NCBI GenBank assembly: GCA_003290165.1 | Contig: QNQO01000221.1 | Span: 62,001-126,000, forward strand | Length of the DNA: 64,000 bases | Origin: Berberis thunbergii | Lineage: Eukaryota > Streptophyta > Magnoliopsida > Ranunculales > Berberidaceae | Reading direction: 5' to 3' | Part shown: in pieces, positions 40,561-50,990 of the stretch | Layout of the letters: each line of letters starts with the position of its first letter | Position numbering within the stretch: position 1 is the stretch's first letter | The notes under the pieces: generated by a model | Databases searched by the model: none | What the model was told of the DNA's origin: nothing | Seen by the model: the letters and a program-made list of their open reading frames with translations, nothing else | Position numbers and translations under genes: made by a program

Positions 40561-41194
40561 GTGAGATATAAGCAGTTGGCAAGAACAAGCAACCCTAGCT
40601 AGTGATTCTCACTTGTTATTCAACCAAAAAAAGGAACAAGGAAATCCATAGTAAACAACTCTCGCTTCTCTTCTTCCCATGTAGAATTCCAACTTCTACC
40701 TCTTTCCCTCAGTTTCTCCTAAGTAAAAGTAATTCACATTATTTTAATTATAACCAACTCTTGAATAAAATAAAAGATCCTTCCATACAACCTGTGTTTT
40801 TTCCTCTCCCTTTCTCCTATGTGGCAAAACAACTGGTAATACTATAATCTTGAATCATTCTTGGAAAATCAGTTAAAAGTTATCTATTTATTTATTTTCA
40901 GTTCTTTGCTGTCGTTACTACAATTACAACAATAGGCTACAATTTTGTGCATATGAAGACCATCAAGAATGAACTTTAACTATGCTAACGGAGTACCTCA
41001 TAGTGGAAGACTCCTTGAAGAAATCAACTTCCGTGTTTAGGATCTCTCGCGTATTCCTATTAAAATAGAGCACACATCAGGGGCTTCTTAAGTGATCTGA
41101 GCATACATAAAACATATATCAGAGCATAGTAACATACGCAAAACACATTTACTTATACCTGCATTATAGTTAGTGTGAGTGAAAAGTAGAGATC
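40561..41194 (+). promoter_or_regulatory. Promoter block of small-gene copy 5
   Basis: Standard block: CCATAGTAAACAACTCTCGC (40646), TTCCAACTTCTACCTCTTTC, AATAAAATAAAAGATCC, TTTCAGTTCTTTGCTGTCG, conserved element CTAACGGAGTACCTCATAG (from 40985). The TATA position is degraded (TATTAAAATAG). It ends CTTATACCTGCATTATAGTTAGTG. It is closest to the orphan block (25481-25987) and to copy 8. Confidence 0.5.
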
Positions 41195-41494
41195 ATGGAA
41201 GCTGCAGCTGCAGGGGTACTACTTCAATGTGGGGAAAGAACAAAGACCCTACCATCACAACTGCAGCTGTGCCCTGCATCAAGTGAAACAGGGTTGTTCA
41301 AACAATCGTTCTCAGAGAAGAAGGATATCATTACCAACTAAACAAACATGGAGTAAGTGCTCCTTGTCCCTTGCAGCGACCAATTAACTCCTCCCAATCT
41401 TCTACACCACAGACAGTATCTGGAGGAGAAACAAAATAATTAGATAGTCTTATACTACTGAACAACGATATTTAACGGAGACTTCATTGGACTA
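41195..41494 (+). pseudogene. Small Cys/Ser-rich protein copy 5, frameshifted by deletion
   Basis: The ATG and first 12 codons (MEAAAAGVLLQC) are in place, but about 32 bases covering the GCLSSFDMGK region are deleted after codon 12. The frame is then wrong (GERTKTLPSQLQL...) and ends early. The remainder (YHxNC, TKQTWSKCSLS) is still recognisable out of frame, with a further stop after the ACCAATTAA point. It is non-functional. Confidence 0.7.
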
Positions 41495-41914
41495 GCAAAC
41501 ATGAGTGAAAGCATTTGTAGATATTTGCTCCACCATACCATCATCTTTCTCTGTTAACATATACACTTCCCTGGATGCAAAATGGTCAATAGGGAAAACT
41601 GTACAAAATATTTTCCATCATGTATATCAATAGAATCTTTGAAAGCTGATTCAGTCGAATTCACTTAGTGTGCATAGAATATGTGCATTACACAAGTGCA
41701 AGGAATGACACAATCACTTGATTCAAACAAACCACCTCACCAGGGCTGAAATCATCAACTCATCGTCATTATCGTCATGAAGGAATAACTAAAACTCAAA
41801 TGTAAGTTCAATCTAATGATCTAAGTTGAGTTGCAACTCTGACTCAGTTCTACCATGACCAAGGTGTTTAAAATTAGGAGCAAATCAGATAAAAACACAT
41901 TGTCTATAACTTTT
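41495..41914 (+). repeat. 3' block of array unit 5
   Basis: No gene. Conserved 3' block as after copy 8 (53641-53875): TATATCAATAGAATCTTTG, GTGCATTACACAAGTGCAA, and CACTTGATTCAAACAAACCA. A copia element interrupts it at 41915. Confidence 0.5.
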
Positions 41915-42473
41915 TGTTAGGAGTTAAGTTATTATATTGTTATGTATGAGGTATCATGTAGTAGTTTGGGGTGTATTTATAAACCCTAAATCTTTATTAT
42001 AACTAAGAGGTCTCTCATAGAGACAAAACACTTTTTTCCTCTCATTCTCCTCTGTATGTAACCCTAAGATTTAACATGGTATCAGAGCCCTAAGGTTTAG
42101 ATCCATCTCTTTCCCCTTCCCTCTCCTTCCCCACCATATCTCTTCCTCTCCTCCCTCCCCTGCCATTAGCCCTCCACCTGTTGTACCTTTAACCATTAAA
42201 TCAACAGCAGTGAGCAGCACAAGTTGCACAAGTTGTTGATTGTTTGTCCCTCTTGTTCTCTTCTCTAGTTTTATGTATTGATAAAAAACAAAGTCCCTTC
42301 TTGTTCATGTATCACCATGGACAGACTTGATATGATCTCATTCTTAGCAATGCTTGAATGAATTGGTTAGTGCTTTTTTCATTGAAAATTTTCCAGGTTG
42401 GTATTGATTGTTATTCTCTTATGTCAATGGTTGATACCCACACACTTGTTTGTTGATTGACTTATCATAACTA

Positions 42474-43095
42474 TGGTTGAACCCAAGATGTATGATGAAA
42501 TTCCTCGCTCAATTACTGCTGTAAAATTAAATGATTCAAATTACTTGGAATGGAAACATGAGTGGAAGTTCATCTAAGAGGCATGAAAAAGTTAAAATAT
42601 TTGACTGGAAATCCACCCACACCTGAGGATAAGGGATATGAGGATTAGATGTGTGAAGACTCAATAGTCATGGGTTGGTTGTGGCATAGTATGGAGGCAC
42701 AAGTTGCCAAAATAGTTGCTTTTTGTACCTCTTCCAAGAACATTTGGGATTCTTTTGCTGATTCATTTTCCAATACGAATAATGTTTCTCGAGTATATGA
42801 ATTATATGAGCAGATTTTCAGCATGAAGCAAAATGTACAGTCCCTTCCCGAGTATTATAGTTCTCTAAAGGGGATGTGGGAACAACTCTTGCAATATCGA
42901 CCCTTCACTACAGATTTGAAAACCCTACAAAAGCAATGGGAGGAGTTTATGGTAGCTTCCTTATTATCTGGTTTGGATCCTGCTCTTCGTGGCTATAAGG
43001 ATCAGATCTTAGCAAGTGAAAAATTACCTACCACCGCTAATGCTTACTCTCGATTGATGAGGTATCTCTTGGTCAAAATGCTCATATATCTATAG
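42474..43095 (+). pseudogene. Copia gag, interrupted
   Basis: The ATG at 42474 starts a frame with ITAVKLNDSNYLEWKHEWK, the usual copia gag opening, then a stop near 42576. From 42649 an open stretch of 148 residues has the rest of the gag domain (VSRVYELYEQIFSMKQ, LPEYYSSLKGMWEQL, LSGLDPALRGYKDQIL). A further shift separates it from the zinc knuckle CEYCGRTNHIGQFC (about 43207-43248). It is broken. Confidence 0.75.
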
Positions 43096-43213
43096 AATCC
43101 TCAACACTTGTGTCTAGTGGCAGTGATGGTGGACTTAAAAATAATTATGGTGGATCTCGTGGTGTTCGGTTTGGTGAACCTCGAGGAGGTCGTAGTAACA
43201 AGCCTTGTGAGTA

Positions 43214-44233
43214 TTGTGGTCGCACCAATCATATTGGACAGTTTTGTTGGCAGAAATGGGGAAATCGACAATGGCACATCAAGTTTCGAAGGATACATTT
43301 TCTCAGCCTATTCCTAACTCTGCTTCATCCAAGCCTATTACTTCGGTTTCTTCAAATATTATCACTCAATTGCAAGAAATACTACAGGCTCTGAAGACAG
43401 TGAATCCTACATCATCTTTCACTGCTACACTGGCCAACTCAGGTAATGTTGCATGTGTGGCCAGGTCTCCCTCTACCTGGGTCATTAATTCTGGCGCTAG
43501 CACTCACATGTCTAGTATCTCATCTATCTTTTCTAACATGTCTCTTATTAAACATGGTGTTGTGTTAGTCGATAGATCCTTTAAGCTTGTCACTGGTAAA
43601 GGTGATATTCAGCCTACCAAGTCTATTTCCTTGTCATCCAGCCTATATGTCCCCAATTTTCCTTTTAACCTAATGTCTGTTAGTCAATTAACTAAATCGT
43701 TACCATGCTCGATAACAGTTTCTCCTGTTTCTTGTGTTTTCCAGGACTTGAAGACAAAGAAGATGATTGGTTCGGGATATGAGCAAGATGACCTTTATTA
43801 TCTAGACCCTGGTAAACCTTTATTTGAGAAGAGCATCAAAATTCTTCGATCTGATAATGCTTTGGAGTATACTCAAAACATCATGAGTTCTTTTTGTGAT
43901 GCCCGTGGTATTATTCATCAAACTAGTTGTGTTCATAATTCTCAACAAAATGGTGTTGCCGAGCGCAAACATCGCTATTTGTTGGATGTTGCTCGTACTC
44001 TCCCTATCAATATGCATGTTCCTAAACTTTATTGGTCTGATGATATTATTATTTCTGGTGACGACTCTACTGGGATTACCGCTTTGAAAGATTATTTATC
44101 ACGAACCTTTCATACCAAAGATCTTGGCCACCTTTGTTATTTCCTTGGAATTGAGGTTGCTCGTTCTCACCAAGGTGTTACTCGCTCCCAGCGAAAGTAT
44201 GTTTGGATCTTTTGTCAGAGATGGGTCTCTTAG
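43214..44233 (+). CDS. Chimeric copia ORF: protease, integrase fragment and RT C-terminus
   Basis: 339 residues in one open frame. Protease is WVINSGASTHMSS near residue 90. After the DDLYYLDPGK segment the frame jumps to the middle of integrase (KILRSDNALEYTQ, the D of the second catalytic position, then QQNGVAERKHRYLLDVAR with the catalytic Glu). It then jumps from PKLYWS straight to DDIIISGDD, the end of the reverse transcriptase active site, and on to HTKDLGHLCYFLGIEV. Both internal deletions preserve frame. The integrase zinc region and first Asp, and the N-terminal half of reverse transcriptase with the first residues of the active-site box, are missing. Catalysis is not expected. The first Met is not a natural start. 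Confidence 0.7.
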   Translation: MWSHQSYWTVLLAEMGKSTMAHQVSKDTFSQPIPNSASSKPITSVSSNIITQLQEILQALKTVNPTSSFTATLANSGNVACVARSPSTWVINSGASTHMSSISSIFSNMSLIKHGVVLVDRSFKLVTGKGDIQPTKSISLSSSLYVPNFPFNLMSVSQLTKSLPCSITVSPVSCVFQDLKTKKMIGSGYEQDDLYYLDPGKPLFEKSIKILRSDNALEYTQNIMSSFCDARGIIHQTSCVHNSQQNGVAERKHRYLLDVARTLPINMHVPKLYWSDDIIISGDDSTGITALKDYLSRTFHTKDLGHLCYFLGIEVARSHQGVTRSQRKYVWIFCQRWVS

Positions 44234-44945
44234 GTTCTCGACCTATTGACACACCCATTGAACCTAATGTTAAACTTGATGATGAACAAAGGGAGTCATT
44301 TGAGGATGTTGGGCGTTATCGTCGTCTAGTTGGTAAGTTGATATATCTTACCGTTACTCGACCAGATATAACATATGCAGAGGGTGTTGTTAGTCGCTTT
44401 ATGCATGCTCCTAGGAAGCCTTACTTTCATGCTATATGTCGTATCCTTCACTATTTGAAGAAGGATCCTGGTATAGGACTTTCGTATCGTCCTACTACCT
44501 TAACTATTTCTAGATTTAGTGATGTTGACTGAGCAAACAGTCGCACTGATAGGCGGTCTACTTCTGGGTATTGTACCTTTGTGGGTACAAATCTTGTTAC
44601 TTGGCGCAGCCGCGCAGTAAGAAGCAAAATGTGGTTGCTCGCTCTAGTGCTGAAGCTAAATATCGCACCATGACACATACCACTTCCGAGATGATATGAG
44701 TTTGTTACTTACTTTCTGATATGGGTATTATTGTTCCAGCTCCAATGCAGATGTATTGTGACAACCAAGCTGCCATTTTTATTGCCAATAATCTTGTTTT
44801 TGATGAGCGAAAAAAGCATATTGAAGTTGATTGTCACTTTATTTGAGACTTGGTTATGAGTAAACAGATTGCTACTCCTCATGTTCGTTCTGGCGACTAA
44901 TTGGTCGACATTCTTACCAAACCATTGGCCTCTTCACATTCCGAG
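44203..44945 (+). pseudogene. Copia RNase H region, interrupted
   Basis: From 44203 the frame changes and reads GRYRRLVGKLIYLTVTRPDI, ISRFSDVD, then a TGA. Beyond it NSRTDRRSTSGYCTFVG, STAE-like and the tail (KHIEVDCHF near 44815) are recognisable with further breaks. It is the C-terminal end of the deleted element and inactive. Confidence 0.7.
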
Positions 44946-45180
44946 ATTTAAGTTCCAAGCTGGGCATGTTTGACATCTATGCTCCAGCTTGAAGGAGAGT
45001 GTTAGGAGTTAAGTTATTATATTCTTATGTATGCGGTATCATGTTGTAGTTTGGGGTGTATTTGTAAACACTAAATTTTTATTATAAATAAGAGGTCTCT
45101 CATAGAGACAAAACACTTTTTCTCATAGAGACAACTTTTTTCCTCACATTCTTTTGTGTATCTAACCCTAAGATTCAACA

Positions 45181-46690
45181 TTTTTAAATGCCAAACAGGT
45201 GCATATTAATTATTTTTCAAAGGGTACTTAATTTGTTAGGAAACCAAGTTTATCAGCCTATATGTTATATCAAACACCTAGTGTATTAATGCTTTCTTTT
45301 TAACAATCGTGTACATTTGCATTACAGTACACATCGCCATTGAGATGTTATCAATGTTTCATCCCCCCCCCCCCCCCCCAAAAAAAAAAATATCACAAGA
45401 AAATTATAGAGATAGAATGTTTCATTCTTTACAACAAAAAAAAAAAAAAAAAAAAACTTTGATCTAATTCAAATATTTAGAAATTTGTGTGTTCTTAGAA
45501 ATGTTTGCTTATTTCAAAGAAACTGCAAATTTTAGCTATTTAAATAAGCACATTGAGAGCTAAGAATGAACACATCTATAAAAGGAAATAAAAATAAATA
45601 AATAAATAACTCTTAGCATTTAACATTTTTTTTAATATTGTGAAAGTTACCTTCACATGCAATGGTTGCAAGGCATTTGATATAGAGTACCTTTGCGAAT
45701 AGTTTGGGACTTGATGCAATAATTCAACTATAAAACTGAGGATAAGAAATAGAAAATTGCAAAAAAAATGACTTACATCACTAAAAGAAGTAACTGGTAC
45801 AATTACAATCTACCTTATTGCCGACTTCTTATAATTATCTCTAGCTGAATTCAATCTCAAGAAAAAGAGCTTTGCACAAGAGTTTATTCTAGCATGCTCT
45901 TGAATTGCAAGAATAAACTGCCTGATCATATAGTACCTCGATAATGTAATACCTAATAACTTAATAACCTCAGTTTAATAATATTTTTGGCCGGTACAGA
46001 CTTGGGGATAACGTGCTAGATTAATAATTCGTTAAATTTATAAATAATACATTATAAAAAAATTTATATAGGTCCCACTAATATACAAATAATAATATAT
46101 AAATTAAGTGATTGTTGTATGGAAGATGTGCTATGTTACAATGGCTTTTGTTTATCTAAATAGAGTTTATACTTGGTTAAATCTTAATAAAATGGAATGA
46201 TATAGTATATTGAACAATCTACGTGTTGGAAAAATAGTAGATTCATGAATTTTACTTGTAAATACATACATAGAATTGTCAATTCATAAACGAGAAACTA
46301 AACACAATGTACAATATTTAAGAAATAAAGAATATCTTCATAACTTATTAATTAATCGATTATTTAATATTAGCTAAATTAATAGATTTACCTTGGTCCT
46401 AAGGCTATAATTTATAGAGGTTTAATTCTAGTCTCCATAGAACTGTCCAACCAATGGGGGAAAATTAGTTGAAATAATAACAATTTATGGATTGCAATAG
46501 TCAACCCTGTAGCTTCCTAAAATAACCTTAAACGATGTTAAATGGAATGGTTGACCACCATCCAATTAAGAAAGTCTCACTTAGTATCGGTGCTCCATCT
46601 TATAACAACTAAATTTCATAACAAGCACATAAGGCCCTTTCTAACATAATACAAAGGTTGATATCTTTGCAAGATGTTGATCTACAAGTA
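45181..46690. repeat. Spacer of array unit 5
   Basis: No intact gene. It aligns with 26420-27660 and 54380-55860. A C17-A10 run at 45365-45391 and an A22 run near 45436-45458 are microsatellites. A decayed module Q is at about 45652-45715. The last part (46380-46560) has the GTCTCCATAGAACTGTCCAACC segment also seen near 55780 and at the right edge of the window. Confidence 0.5.
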
Positions 46691-47305
46691 ATCTTTACTT
46701 GGTGATTAACAAAAGCGAAGAGAAATGTTCTCCACTTTCCACAATGAATTACATAGTAACCAACCCTCCCCTTTCTTCTACCTAAGTAAAATTTCAACTT
46801 ATTCCACTTTCCCTCCCCTTTCCCAAAGCATTGGTCCTACCTGTATGCAATATTTTAATCATCAAGCACTCGTGAATAATCATAAATAAACAAGCACTCT
46901 TGAATAAATAAAAGAATCTCCTAACCTTTCTTAACTGTTTCCTTCATTACCCCCAAGTAACGTGTTCAATCTCTAATACTATAATATAAACAACTCTAGG
47001 AAAACAGAAAACAATTAAAAAATCTATTATTTTATTTGAAGTTCTTTACCTTGGTTTCACTCCAATGTCCGTGGAAGGTCACGAAAACATAGAGAATAAA
47101 GACCGGAGACTTTGCCAGTTTACTAACGGATTAACCCATGGTGATTCAGTCCTTGGAGATGTCTACTTCATTCCGAAAGACTAGTGCCTTCCTATTTAAA
47201 CAAAAGGAAAGCTTCATTAGTAACCTGACCACAAGCAAAACACACTCATTCACAAATAAACATTCCCTAATACCTTCACTATAGTGTGAGTGGAAAGTAG
47301 AGAGA
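46691..47305 (+). promoter_or_regulatory. Promoter block of small-gene copy 6
   Basis: Family block with landmarks CAATGAATTACATAGTAACC (46741), TTTCAACTTATTCCACTTTC, GAATAAATAAAAGAATC, and the conserved element CTAACGGATTAACCCATGG (from 47123), the most diverged version among intact copies. TATTTAAA is at 47193-47200 and the ATG is 113 bases downstream of its start. The usual CTGCATTATAGTG is altered to CTTCACTATAGTG. Confidence 0.55.
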
Positions 47306-47629
47306 ATGGATGTTGCAGTAGCTGGCGTATTCCTTCAATGTGTGCAAGGAGGATGCCTATCATCATTCGACATGGGAAAAGAACGAAGACCATACCATCG
47401 TAACTGCAGCTGTGCCCTGCATCAATCGAAAGAGGGTTGTTCCAGTAACTGTTCACAGAGAAGGAAGATATCATTCCCTACAAAACAAACATGGAGTAAG
47501 TGTTCCTTGTCCATGGCAGCTGCCAATTACTCCTGTCAATCTTCTTCAGCTGCAGTTGCTCAGGGTGCAAAAACAGTACAATTGGGACAGTGTTCTATGA
47601 CTGAAGAGGTTTATTCAAGGCAGACTTGA
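47306..47629 (+). CDS. Small Cys/Ser-rich protein, family copy 6 (intact)
   Basis: 107 residues of unknown function (MDVAVAGVFLQCVQGGCL...). The core GCLSSFDMGKERRPYHRNC is identical to that of copy 4. CALHQSKEGCSSNCSQRRK and FPTKQTWSKCSLSMAA follow. The tail has an extra Cys (NYSCQSSSAA) and keeps QLGQCSMTEE and YSRQT. There are nine to ten cysteines in about 107 residues and no signal peptide, so an intracellular metal-binding role is possible but unproven. The TATA box is intact. With copy 4 it is the least degraded pair and the best choice for experimental follow-up. Confidence 0.65.
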   Translation: MDVAVAGVFLQCVQGGCLSSFDMGKERRPYHRNCSCALHQSKEGCSSNCSQRRKISFPTKQTWSKCSLSMAAANYSCQSSSAAVAQGAKTVQLGQCSMTEEVYSRQT

Positions 47630-48459
47630 ATGCAATAGCAGGGATAGTTTGAAGCAATTTTTTTTTGTTCTCCAAACCATTTTTTACCTTAACTTATACA
47701 CTTCCCGAGACTTCAAATGGTCTACAGGGAAGAATGTACATATATTGCTCATGTACATCAATAGAACTTTTGCACAGCCATTTCATTACTCTACAATAGA
47801 ATCTTCCATATGCATTATGCATTTACAGGGAATGACATAAATGTTTGGTTCAGAAGTAAGGCTTCACAAAGGCTGAATTCATTTTCAGTTGATGAATCAC
47901 AAACTGAATCACAACTCAGACTGACTTTGATCCTAAACAAGCTAGCGAGGTGCAGCAGCGAAATTAGTAAATAACTATATGAAAACACATTGGCATTACT
48001 GTTAATTATTTCAATAGATGCATTTACGTTACTTATTTTTTTATTAGTTTTTACAGTAGGAAAGGTCTTACAGCTGTATTCCTTTATTATATTTATTATA
48101 GTACATTGAGGTGATTACAAGAGAGAAGTATGGTAATCAGTGGAGAAAATAGACTAGGAGCACAAAATGCCCATCCCATCTTGTTTTAAGAACTTAACTG
48201 CAACATATACTTTAAATTAATAAGCGACAAAAAAAAAAGAATTTCAATGAATAAGTGATGAAAAAAAAATTCTATAGTTTTTAAAAAAATTCTGTAGGAG
48301 TTTGTCATCATGTGAGTCCAGCGTAACTTAAAAGCAAAGCATTCCTAAATGACTGTTTTCTTAAAAGAAAACAATTCATGTGGCAAATGAAAAATGATAC
48401 TAGGAGATGAAACTTTGGAGATAGAAAAATGATATAGAAGACAAGAAAAGCATATTTTT
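47630..48459. repeat. 3' block of array unit 6
   Basis: No gene on the plus strand. The 3' block runs to about 47900 (TGGTCTACAGGGAAGAATG, ACATCAATAGAACTTTTGCA, CATATGCATTATGCATTTACA). Spacer matching 39250-39800 follows. Confidence 0.5.
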
Positions 48460-48612
48460 CTAGATTAACCTACAAGAGGGAGCAGCTTCCAAATGTAAAA
48501 ATTCATGATATGCCAAGGTGTCAGATGTTGGGTGCTTGGCCCATGCCATCTTTTTTATGCCTCCAGTTATGGAAGGATCCAGATTACATAATGGCACAAT
48601 CCCAAGCTTCAT
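48460..48612 (-). other. Exon-like module R, open copy
   Basis: On the minus strand an ORF of 50 codons starts MKLGIVPLCNLDPSITGG, has IKKMAWAKHP in the middle, and stops with TAG. The same AWAKH segment, frameshifted or split, occurs at about 24745-24831, 39893-39960 and 52008-52080, always downstream (on the minus strand) of module Q. Only this copy is open from end to end. It would be the terminal exon of the candidate minus-strand gene. The protein is not recognised. Confidence 0.3.
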
Positions 48613-48871
48613 GGGAGAGTTGGTAGACTTAATTCAACTATTAGTGAATAGGTGACATGGACAATGTCACAAACAAAACAATTTCGATGAAGAAAATGAT
48701 GAAGTACATCATCCATTCGAACGAAGTCGTTCAAAAAAAAATTGTTTGTTGAAAGAAATTGTAGTCATTGAACATAATGTAATATATATGTCGTGAGATA
48801 AGGATGAGCATTTTCCGAATAAGGATAATTTTCACACAAAACTTTAACATTCACGATATTGTAAGAATTAC

Positions 48872-48935
48872 CTCCTCACGAACAGGTTGCTGAGCATTTG
48901 ATAGAGGCAGAGAGCCTTGGCAAAAGCCTGGAACG
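48872..48935 (-). other. Exon-like module Q, third open copy
   Basis: The minus strand reads VPGFCQGSLPLSNAQQPVR plus two residues, aligned with the module at 13123-13185 (VP at the start, QQPV near the end). It is flanked by AATCAG on the 5' side and GTAATT on the 3' side. It lies between modules P and R of the same unit, in the order expected for consecutive exons. Confidence 0.35.
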
Positions 48936-49424
48936 CTGATTAGTCCAAGTATACAGGTCAGAGATATGTAGAATACAAAACAGTAGATATTACAATATCA
49001 TGGAATGTCATTAATAATAAATAACTAACTCATATTGCTCATAAAAACTGGTAATAAATTTCTTTACAATAAGCACCAAAGGAACTTGGTACAAGTATAA
49101 TCAATGTAAGTCACTCTGATCATAAACGTAATAGATCTCTTACAGTAATCACCAAAGGAACTCGGTACAAGTGTAGTCAGTGTAATTTAATACCCAGACT
49201 TCAAATTATTTGATGCTTTAAAATAAAATATCTGGTACTGAAGTGAGGAATAAGTAGTTGGGACAACTAGGCCACGCTTAGTATGCCGCAAAGTCTCTGT
49301 AAATCAGGAGAATTTGCATTTAATTTAGTCTCACAAATATTAGCTTGAATGAAATCATTGAAATCACTGAGCTACAAACATTCATGAGTTAGATTTCTTC
49401 CATTCGTTTGTAATACAAAGTAGT

Positions 49425-49805
49425 TCAAATAATTGAAATCTTGCATGATCCTCTTAATGATAAAGATGATTTACTCTGCAAAGAACTGTAATCCTTGCCC
49501 GGACCCTCCGGTGCTTCTTCTGAGCAGTCCAGCATGACCGAATGCAAAAGCTTCAAATTTTCTAACTTGCAGGCATCAGCTATCGAAGTTTGGTGAACCA
49601 TTCTCCACGGGTTGAGAACTGCAATTTGGAATTGAAACCGTGAAGAATTACGTCTAAATTTTAAATCTGAAGCCACTGCGAGAAGTTGGACTTTGTACCA
49701 AATACAGCCACACCTAGAAGTTATTAAATTGCATGTAATATAACATTGGAAAAACGTTGCATAAGCATTGGCAGCAACCAAATCAAGAAATCTCAGCATC
49801 CTCAA
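49425..49805 (-). other. Exon-like module P, open 126-residue stretch
   Basis: Minus-strand ORF of 126 residues: LRFLDLVAANAYATFFQCY, an aromatic/basic middle, VLNPWRMVHQTSIADACK, NLKLLHSVMLDCSEEAPE, then a Ser/Leu-rich end. Decayed relatives at 28168-28610 and 59735-60282 are split into two pieces by AT-rich sequence, so part of this ORF could be intron. It begins about 700 bases from small-gene copy 7 and points away from it. This is the largest coding-like piece of the putative minus-strand gene. I do not recognise it, and composition gives no domain. Confidence 0.35.
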
Positions 49806-49889
49806 AATCCATCGACTAAAGTCCCGTCATACAAATGGTCAGTATATCTGCCACAGATAAGGTCAATGATACGATTAATGTGTTAAAAC

Positions 49890-50517
49890 ATGTTGGTCGA
49901 TAGGCAACCCTGGTGATTTTCACTTGCTCTTCAGAAAGGTAAGGAAAAGTCCATTAGGCATGGAACAATGAAATGCATAGTAAACAACACTCACTTCTCT
50001 TCTCTAGACGTAGAATTCCAACTTCTTCCTCTTTCCATTTTCATAAGTAACAGTATGATTCCTATTATTTTAATCAGAACTCACTTGAGAATAAAATAAA
50101 AGATCCTCCTGTACTTTCTTATGTTTTTCTTCCCTTTCTCCTAAGTAGCATCATAACTAGTAAATACCATAATCTTAGGTCATTCTTGGAAAAAAAAAGT
50201 TAAAATCTCTTTAATATTTTATTTTCAGTTCTCCGCTGTCTTTACCACAATGTCCAAGAGAGGCTGTGAATACTACGATAATCGAGAGAAAACTTTAATT
50301 GCATGTTACCAGAGTACCCCATAGTGGCAAGCTCCTTGAGGAAATCTACTTCCGCCTCTAGTATCACACGCACCTTCCCATTCAAATAGAGCACACATCG
50401 AAGGCATCAAAAGTAATCCATGAACACACAAAACATACGTACCACCAAACATAGTAACACAGACAAACACATTTTCTTATACCTGCGTTATGGTGAGTGT
50501 GGTAAAAAATATACAGA
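49890..50517 (+). promoter_or_regulatory. Promoter block of small-gene copy 7
   Basis: Standard block (GGCAACCCTGGTGATTTTCA, TTCCAACTTCTTCCTCTTTC, AATAAAATAAAAGATCCTCC, TTTCAGTTCTCCGCTGTC). The conserved element is mutated to TTACCAGAGTACCCCATAG (from 50306), and the TATA position reads CATTCAAATAG. It is probably inactive. Confidence 0.5.
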
Positions 50518-50866
50518 ACGGAAGCTGCAGCTGTTGGGGTACAGCTTCAATGTGTTCAGGACTGATGCTTATATTCATTTGACATGGGGAAAGAATGAAG
50601 ACTGTACCATCGCAACTGCAGCTGTGCCCTGCATTAATTGAAAAAGGGTTGTTCAAACATTTGTTCTCAGAAAAAGAAGATATCATTCCCAACTAAACAA
50701 ACATGGGGTAAGTGTTCCTTGTCCATTGCAGTGACCAATTACTCATCCCAATCTTCTTCAGCTGCAATAGTGTCTCGAGGAGAAACAACAAAATTAGGAT
50801 TGTCTTAACTACTGAAGAGAGATATTCACCGGATACTTCATTGGACTAGCAAAGAATGATCCAAAC
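50518..50866 (+). pseudogene. Small Cys/Ser-rich protein copy 7, start lost and premature stop
   Basis: The start codon position reads ACG, and a TGA interrupts the frame at about codon 19 (VQDxCL, where other copies have VQEGCL). Beyond it, the remainder is recognisable: YHRNC-like ACTGTACCATCGCAACTG, then AAAAAGGGTTGTTC and CATGGGGTAAGTG, plus an early stop after LGLS. It has at least three lesions. Confidence 0.7.
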
Positions 50867-50990
50867 TTGAGGAGTAATTACACCTATCAATCTCCTTCAA
50901 CCACATTAGTGCCTCAAGGAGGAGAAACAATACAATTGAGACAGTGTTCTACGACCAAATAGATTTATTCAAGGGAGACTAGAATGCTGT
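50867..50990 (+). pseudogene. Stray 3' end of a second small-gene copy
   Basis: Right after copy 7, sequence jumps to the last third of another copy. Bases 50876-50985 match 38769-38870 of copy 4 (ACCACATTAGTGCCTCAAGG and GAGACAGTGTTCTACGACC), so two 3' gene ends lie in tandem. It marks an unequal-crossover or deletion junction between a copy-7-type and a copy-4-type unit. Confidence 0.65.

Larger units (their letters stand above)
41915..45180 (+). mobile_element. Internally deleted Ty1/copia element
   Basis: LTRs are at 41915-42076 (162 bases) and 45000-45180 (181 bases, the extra length being a local duplication around CTCATAGAGACAA). The primer site TGGTATCAGAGCCC follows the left LTR, and a polypurine-like TTGAAGGAGAG precedes the right one. 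The flanking five bases are CTTTT and TTTTT, a target duplication with one difference. The paralogous unit near 26405 shows the empty site. Coding parts are a broken gag, protease, integrase fragment, reverse transcriptase C-terminus and a broken RNase H. Large parts of integrase and reverse transcriptase are missing. Confidence 0.85.

Noticed and set aside
45365..45391. C17-A10 run as a possible structural or regulatory site
   Set aside because: Matching positions in paralogous units (26588 and 54570) have a short CCCCTCCCC. It is ordinary microsatellite expansion and prone to sequencing error.
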